NCBI GenBank assembly: GCA_027490215.1
Contig: JAIXYO010000065.1
Span: 1 to 64,000, forward strand
Direction of reading: 5' to 3'
Length of the DNA stretch: 64,000 nt
DNA from: Rubrivivax sp.
GTDB lineage: Bacteria > Pseudomonadota > Gammaproteobacteria > Burkholderiales > Burkholderiaceae_C
Shown piece after piece: positions 57,508 to 64,000 of this stretch; within the stretch, counting starts at the first letter, position 1; each line of letters starts with the position of its first letter. A program made the position numbers and the translations under genes. Below the pieces are notes generated by a model that was not told the origin of the DNA, did no database searches, and saw nothing but the letters and a program-made list of their open reading frames with translations.

Positions 57508-57939
57508 TCAGTTTGGGCGCGCGAGTTGGACTTGCACCCAGCGCAGCAGGTCGCCAGCGGTCAACGCGCCCGATTGCCGCGCCGTCTCTCGTCCGCCCTG
57601 GTACAGGATCAGTGTCGGGATGCTGCGGATCTGACTGCGCGCGCTGGCCGCCGGGTTGGCCTCGGTGTCGACCTTGACGAATCGAACCTGCGGCAGTTGC
57701 GCCGCCACCGTTGCGAAGTGCGGCGCCATCAGTTTGCAGGGCGCGCACCAGTCGGCCCAGAAGTCGACCACAACAGGCAACTCGGTGCCCGCGATGAAGC
57801 CCGGCAGACGGTCGTCGTCCAGGTCAACCGGCTGTGCGGCCATCAGCGCGCCCTTGCAACGGCCGCAGATGGGCTGATCACTCAGGCGGTCGTCGGGCAC
57901 GCGGTTGGTGGTGCCGCAGGCGGGACAAATCAGGTTCAT
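57508..57939 (-). CDS. trxC: Thioredoxin 2 (zinc-containing)
   Basis: A 143-residue thioredoxin with an N-terminal zinc-binding extension (CPAC, CGRC within the first 28 residues) and the redox site WCAPC at 64-68, followed by the cis-Pro in IRSIPTLILYQGG. TrxC is often under peroxide control, though I see no clear OxyR site. ATG 57939 is preferred over ATG 57945 because GGAG is at a better distance and MNLICPACGT matches family starts. Confidence 0.94.
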   Translation of the reverse strand: MNLICPACGTTNRVPDDRLSDQPICGRCKGALMAAQPVDLDDDRLPGFIAGTELPVVVDFWADWCAPCKLMAPHFATVAAQLPQVRFVKVDTEANPAASARSQIRSIPTLILYQGGRETARQSGALTAGDLLRWVQVQLARPN

Positions 57940-58259
57940 GCTCATACGCTCCGGATGGGGGTCGAAGCTGCCATTGGATCGCAATCTCGGCAAGCCTTCG
58001 CCTTGAGGTCACTTTGGAGAGTCGTGTTTGGAAAGACCTTGATTCCTGTCGCTCCACGCAGGGCTGGGCACTTCGCGCGCCGGGACACGGGCCAGAGTCA
58101 AAGCTGAGGCATGGATCCCTCTCGCTGGCGCAGTGGCATGTGGGAACCGACTGACGCGGCGCTGAGGGCTTGTCCGACCCTGCGTCCCTTTCCGTCACTC
58201 CGTGTGAGGCCTAGTATCGATCGGGTGCGGCAGGTGGCCGTCAGACAGAGGAGTGCTGG
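57940..58259. other. Divergent intergenic region between trxC and the 153-residue unknown gene
   Basis: A 320-bp gap with no supported gene. On the plus strand, TTTCCG (58189-58194), a 17-bp spacer and TAGTAT (58212-58217) form a weak promoter candidate for the next gene, whose ribosome site is GAGGAG just before 58260. Nothing else recognisable was seen. Confidence 0.4.
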
Positions 58260-58721
58260 ATGGACAAGAACAAGGTTCCCGAATCGTTCGGCGTGTTCAA
58301 ACCCGTCGGCCACGTGGTGATCACCTTCCGCACGGCGGGCGATCTGCAGGCGGCCGAAGCGGCGCTGCAGGATCAGGGCTTGGCTGCGTCCGAGATGGTC
58401 CGCTACACCCCGGCGGAGATGATTGCCCAGGTCGATGCCGAGGTCGAACGAGCCAGCCCGCTGGCGTCCATCGGGCAGGACCTGAACCTGATCAAGGCAC
58501 ACCGGGAACGGGCCCTGGAGGGCTGCAGTTTCCTCGTCGTGCATGCACCCGAACAGGCGACTGTCGACAAGGTGGACGCGGTGGCGCACCAGCTGAACGC
58601 AGTGGCTGCTCAGCGCTATGGGCTCTTCGTCACCGAAGAGTTGATCGATGACGCTGGCAACCAGACCAACGAGTCGCCGGACACCGGGCTCGACGACGCT
58701 GCGGTGGCGGGTCGACGCTGA
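58260..58721 (+). CDS. Conserved-looking protein of unknown function
   Basis: A 153-residue soluble protein, not recognised. The pattern is two alpha/beta units: HVVITFRTAGDLQAAEAALQ with DQGLAASEMVRYTPAEM, and EGCSFLVVHAPEQATVDKVD with YGLFVTEELID, which resembles a ferredoxin-like duplicated fold. The C-terminal 25 residues are polar and likely disordered. GAGGAG precedes the ATG. It is 28 bp upstream of the cupredoxin gene and probably shares its transcript; a stress-related role is only suggested by context. Confidence 0.75.
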   Translation: MDKNKVPESFGVFKPVGHVVITFRTAGDLQAAEAALQDQGLAASEMVRYTPAEMIAQVDAEVERASPLASIGQDLNLIKAHRERALEGCSFLVVHAPEQATVDKVDAVAHQLNAVAAQRYGLFVTEELIDDAGNQTNESPDTGLDDAAVAGRR

Positions 58722-58749
58722 GGGTACCCTCGCGAAGCAAAGGAGTTCC

Positions 58750-59217
58750 ATGATTCATTGCCATCGGTGGCTTGCAACAGGCCTGATCTTCCTGTGCCAC
58801 TTCGCGCAGGCCCACGAGCCCCGCGAGCACGCCTTCGCTTTTGGCCAGCCCGGCGATGCGAAGAAGGTCAGCCGCACCGTCGAGATCACGATGAACGACG
58901 CGATGCGCTTCACGCCGTCCAGCGTCTCGGTGAGTCGCAACGAGACCATCCGCTTCGTGCTGAAGAACGAAGGTCGGCTCAGGCACGAAATGGTGCTGGG
59001 CAGGATCAGCGACCTGAAAAAGCACGCGGCGCTGATGATCAAGTTCCCTGACATGCAGCACAGCGATCCCAACCAGGCCAGCGTCGAGCCCGGCCAGACG
59101 GGCGAGCTGGTCTGGCGCTTCACCCGGTCCGGCAACGTCGATTTCGCCTGCCTGCAGCCCGGGCACTACGACGCGGGCATGAAGGGGCAGGTTGTGGTCG
59201 GCCAGCGCGCACCTTGA
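58750..59217 (+). CDS. Periplasmic cupredoxin (plastocyanin-like copper protein)
   Basis: A 155-residue secreted protein with a signal peptide (cleavage after AQA, before HEPREH) and a single cupredoxin domain. Likely copper ligands are His in [10 protein letters not shown] and Cys, His and Met in [15 protein letters not shown], the type 1 arrangement. AGGAG lies just before the ATG. Its stop overlaps a TTG and is 18 bp from the preferred start of the copper ATPase, so the two form an operon for copper handling. Confidence 0.9.
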   Translation: MIHCHRWLATGLIFLCHFAQAHEPREHAFAFGQPGDAKKVSRTVEITMNDAMRFTPSSVSVSRNETIRFVLKNEGRLRHEMVLGRISDLKKHAALMIKFPDMQHSDPNQASVEPGQTGELVWRFTRSGNVDFACLQPGHYDAGMKGQVVVGQRAP

Positions 59218-59234
59218 ACGCATTGGAGCCCGGG

Positions 59235-61547
<2,313 letters not shown>

Positions 61548-61634
61548 TCGACATGGGCTGTCGCCGTTGTGTCGTGCACCGCACAGACTGCGGGCGCTGA
61601 CCTGCTTACGGTGCGTCATCGCACTGGAGGGGTC

Positions 61635-62156
61635 ATGCAACATCCACACACTCTGATCGCCGCGCCGGCACTTGTCCCCGGCGCCTACCCGCCACGGCGC
61701 CTGACCAAGGGCTGGGCGTCTGTGACCCACAGACTCCCGGCTGCTGGCGGCACCGTCCCGATCGATGCGCAGTTCATCGACCTGCTTGGTTCGTTCCGCG
61801 GGTGCGGCGGCCTCGCACGTGCGGAAGAAGCACTGGCCTGGCTGGACGGGGAGGTCGAACAGGGTCTGACCATGCTGGCCCGCTGGATTGCGCTGCGTCA
61901 GATCGTCAGCTTCGAATGGCAGGCGCAGACCTGGCTGCCGCTGTTCCAGTTCGACCGTCGCGACATGAGCATCCACCCGCAACTGCCACCGATCGTGGCC
62001 GAACTCTACGGGGTGTTCGATGCATGGGAGCTGGCGCACTGGTTTGCACGGCCGAACTCGGCGCTGGATGGGCTGACCCCGGCCGAGGCGTTCCGCGACG
62101 ACCCCTCGATGGTGCTGCAGGCCGCGCGCACCGATCGATTCGCGATCGAGGGCTGA
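61635..62156 (+). CDS. DUF2384 (Xre/MbcA/ParS antitoxin-like) domain protein
   Basis: A 173-residue protein whose C-terminal half, with WLPLFQFDRRDMSIHP and LAHWFARPNSALDGLTPAEAF, matches the MbcA/ParS/Xre toxin-binding domain pattern. The N-terminal part may hold a helix-turn-helix but is not clear. Such antitoxins usually sit beside a RES-domain toxin; here the next gene is an alpha/beta hydrolase, so it is an orphan or a chromosomal regulator. ATG 61635 follows GGAGG. Confidence 0.62.
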   Translation: MQHPHTLIAAPALVPGAYPPRRLTKGWASVTHRLPAAGGTVPIDAQFIDLLGSFRGCGGLARAEEALAWLDGEVEQGLTMLARWIALRQIVSFEWQAQTWLPLFQFDRRDMSIHPQLPPIVAELYGVFDAWELAHWFARPNSALDGLTPAEAFRDDPSMVLQAARTDRFAIEG

Positions 62157-62272
62157 TCACCTGCGCTTTGGGGTCAGGGCGCTGCTGTCCTACAGCCAGC
62201 GCCCGAATCGTCCGACGGCAGAGGCGCCCGGCGCGGCGCAGTCTTGGGTTCATCCTCAACGGAGTACCCAGC

Positions 62273-63097
62273 ATGAGCTTTCTGACCACCGGCGACCACA
62301 CCCGACTCTTCGTCAAGGACTGGGGCAGCGGCCGACCCGTCATCTTCCTGCACGGCTGGCCCCTGTCTTCTGACAGCTGGGACGACCAGGCGATGCCGAT
62401 GGCCGACGCCGGCTTCCGAACCATCGCCTACGACCGCCGCGGCTTCGGCCGATCCACGCAACCGTGGAGCGGCTACGACTACGACACGCTCGCCGATGAC
62501 CTGGCCTCGGTAATCGAGCAGACCGGCGCCAAGGACGCCGTGCTGGTCGGCTTCTCGATGGGCGGAGGCGAAGTCGCGCGCTACATGTCGCGCCACGGTG
62601 GGCGCCATGTCTCGAAAGCGGTGCTGGTGTCCTCGGTGGTGCCTTTCATGCTGAAGACGGCCGACAACCCTCAGGGCACCGAGCAGAGCGCGTTCGACGA
62701 CATGGCTGCCAGCATCAAGGAAGACCGCGCGCACTTCTTCGCGGGCTTCGCCAAGGACTTCTACGGCGTGGGCCTGATCTCGAACCCGGTCAGCACCGAG
62801 ACGCTGGAATGGACACGCAGCCTTGCGATGCAAGCGAGCCTCCAGGCCACGCTGGCGTGCGCGAAGGCGCTCTCCTCCACCGATTTCCGGCGCGACCTCG
62901 CTGCCTTCAAGGTGCCCACGCTGATCATCCACGGCACCGCCGACAAGACCGTACCCATCGACGCGGCCGGGCGCGCGGCGGCTGCGGGCATTGCGAACGC
63001 GACGCTGGTCGAGTACGACGGCGCGCCGCACGGCCTGTTCGCCACTCACAAGGACCGGCTGACCAGCGACCTGCTCAGCTTCATCCGGAGCGCATGA
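62273..63097 (+). CDS. Alpha/beta hydrolase, non-haem chloroperoxidase/arylesterase type
   Basis: A 274-residue hydrolase. Oxyanion motif [12 protein letters not shown], nucleophile elbow [12 protein letters not shown], catalytic Asp in [12 protein letters not shown] and His in [11 protein letters not shown]. This is the cofactor-free haloperoxidase/esterase family; natural substrate unknown. GGAG at 62261-62264 precedes ATG 62273. Its stop overlaps the next gene's ATG, indicating a shared transcript with the stress flavoprotein gene. Confidence 0.9.
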   Translation: MSFLTTGDHTRLFVKDWGSGRPVIFLHGWPLSSDSWDDQAMPMADAGFRTIAYDRRGFGRSTQPWSGYDYDTLADDLASVIEQTGAKDAVLVGFSMGGGEVARYMSRHGGRHVSKAVLVSSVVPFMLKTADNPQGTEQSAFDDMAASIKEDRAHFFAGFAKDFYGVGLISNPVSTETLEWTRSLAMQASLQATLACAKALSSTDFRRDLAAFKVPTLIIHGTADKTVPIDAAGRAAAAGIANATLVEYDGAPHGLFATHKDRLTSDLLSFIRSA

Positions 63098-63480
63098 TGA
63101 AGATCCACACCCAACCGAATGCCGAGCTCCAGAAGCTCGCAACCCTCATCCAGCCGATGGCCGGCGTGGCGATGCTCACCAGTCAGGACCCCGATGGCGC
63201 GCTGGTCAGCCGACCGATGGCGCCGCTGGAAATGGACGATCACGGCGATCTGGAGACCGATCGCGGCCACATCAAACGCCTGTGGTCGCCGCTGGCGCGA
63301 CCCTGGTTTCCCGAGGGCACCGATTCCGGGAACCTGGCACTGCTCAAGTTCACGCCAAGCGCAGCCGAGTACTGGGACGCCGTCGACACGAAGATGGTGC
63401 ACCTGTTCGCGACAGCGGTGTCGGTGATCGCCGCCCGGCCGATCGGCATGGGCGAACACGGCCACATCGACCAGCTTTGA
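63094..63480 (+). CDS. Pyridoxamine 5'-phosphate oxidase-like stress protein, internally deleted
   Basis: A 128-residue relative of the general stress protein 26 flavin-binding family. The N-terminal part ([29 protein letters not shown]) and C-terminal part ([37 protein letters not shown]) match well, but they join directly. In full-length members some 45-50 residues lie between GDL and the ETDR-like segment, including WFFT and much of the FMN barrel. The frame is kept. It may be non-functional. Overlaps the hydrolase gene start-stop. Confidence 0.72.
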   Translation: MMKIHTQPNAELQKLATLIQPMAGVAMLTSQDPDGALVSRPMAPLEMDDHGDLETDRGHIKRLWSPLARPWFPEGTDSGNLALLKFTPSAAEYWDAVDTKMVHLFATAVSVIAARPIGMGEHGHIDQL

Positions 63481-63506
63481 TGGCGGTGCAGCCGAGTGTC
63501 TCGGTC

Positions 63507-64000
63507 ATGAACGATCCGGCTCAACACACCCGCACCGAATCCGACAGCTTTGGTGCCATCGAGGTCCCTGCTGGCGCCATGTGGGGCGCGCAAACCGAGC
63601 GCAGCCTGCGCTTCTTTGCGATCGGTCAGCAGCGCATGCCGCGGGAGGTGATCCATGCGATCGCCTGGTTCAAGTGGGCCGGCGCGCAGGTCAACGGTGA
63701 GCTGGGGCTGCTCAGTGCGCCGCGAGCGCAGGCGATCACCGATGCCGCGCGGCAGGTGGCCGAAGGCGAGTTCGATGCGCAGTTTCCGCTGTCGGTCTGG
63801 CAGACGGGCTCGGGCACGCAAAGCCACATGAATGTCAACGAGGTGGTGGCGCATCTGGCCTCGCGCGCGCTGGTCGGCGAAGACCTGTCGGCTGTCGCGG
63901 CCGTGGCCATCCACCCGAATGACGATGTGAACCTGGGGCAATCGTCGAACGACGTGTTTCCCAGTGCGATGCACCTCGCGGTGGCGCTCGAAGCGCGCGA
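63507..64000 (+). CDS. fumC: Fumarate hydratase class II (5' part, cut by window end)
   Basis: FumC interconverts fumarate and malate in the TCA cycle without an iron-sulfur cluster. The visible 164 residues show [49 protein letters not shown] and [23 protein letters not shown], all class II signatures. The start is ATG 63507 or the in-frame ATG 63480 that overlaps the previous stop; neither has a strong ribosome site. The rest of the gene lies outside. Confidence 0.94.
   Translation, partial: MNDPAQHTRTESDSFGAIEVPAGAMWGAQTERSLRFFAIGQQRMPREVIHAIAWFKWAGAQVNGELGLLSAPRAQAITDAARQVAEGEFDAQFPLSVWQTGSGTQSHMNVNEVVAHLASRALVGEDLSAVAAVAIHPNDDVNLGQSSNDVFPSAMHLAVALEAR

Noticed and set aside
61802-62272. 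Long upstream extension of the alpha/beta hydrolase
   Set aside because: The extension overlaps the DUF2384 gene in another frame; GGAG and ATG at 62273 fit the family start.

Overview
The window looks like a core-chromosome segment of a high-GC betaproteobacterium of the order Burkholderiales, probably close to the Leptothrix/Sphaerotilus/Rubrivivax/Ideonella group. This is inferred from gene order and protein character, not from any database search. Pointers are the division cluster ending ddl-ftsQ-ftsA-ftsZ-lpxC, the hemL / HMP-P kinase / rubredoxin / pilGHIJ-chpA order, the yqgE-ruvX-pyrR-pyrB-pyrC' block, and an aa3-type cytochrome oxidase cluster with DUF2244, DUF2970, DUF2909, SURF1, CtaA, CtaB and Sco. 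Almost all sequence is coding. No rRNA, tRNA, CRISPR array, prophage or intact insertion sequence was seen.

Layout. 1-8.5 kb: cell wall and division genes (murG, murC, ddl, ftsQ, ftsA, ftsZ, lpxC), with two hairpin-rich intergenic elements and repeats at the murC/ddl junction. 8.5-13.5 kb: a small membrane protein, then on the minus strand a YqiA-type esterase, mpl (wall recycling), hemL (haem precursor) and an HMP-P kinase-like gene, followed by a plus-strand rubredoxin. 13.5-24.3 kb: a type IV pilus chemosensory system (PilG, PilH, PilI, a PilJ-like transducer with almost no periplasmic part, a 2146-residue ChpA kinase) followed by a diguanylate cyclase. 24.3-31.1 kb: photolyase, YqgE, RuvX, the pyrimidine genes pyrR-pyrB-pyrC' (the last an apparently non-catalytic dihydroorotase), an acyltransferase and GpmA. 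31.2-35.7 kb: rhodanese, glutaredoxin, SecB, GpsA, TrmL, ComF and a BioC-like protein. 35.8-45.8 kb: cytochrome c oxidase structural, assembly and haem A genes. 45.8-47.1 kb: rpoH with a perfect CIRCE operator and a broken histidine-kinase remnant. 47.1-55.9 kb: a giant cyclic beta-glucan synthase-like gene plus a small membrane protein. 55.9-63.5 kb: a more accessory stretch with a decayed desaturase-like gene, a CurA-type reductase, TrxC, a conserved-looking unknown, a cupredoxin/copper ATPase pair, an orphan DUF2384-like protein, an alpha/beta hydrolase and an internally deleted stress flavoprotein. The window ends inside fumC.

Functional links. The first block supplies lipid II, UDP-MurNAc peptides and the FtsQ/A/Z divisome. 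The Pil-Chp genes form a surface-motility signalling unit placed next to a c-di-GMP synthase. The oxidase cluster holds subunits I, II (with fused cytochrome c) and III together with Cu-delivery (CtaG, Sco, a second Sco-like protein), haem A synthesis (CtaA, CtaB) and SURF1. The 58.7-61.5 kb pair is a likely copper detoxification operon.

The most unusual points are the CIRCE operator on rpoH, the PilJ lacking a sensor domain, the in-frame core deletion in the stress flavoprotein, the HisKA and desaturase remnants, three genes whose -10-like hexamer sits exactly six bases before the start codon (possible leaderless mRNAs), and slippage-type repeats at murC/ddl. I did not find a clear, wholly new multi-gene system.
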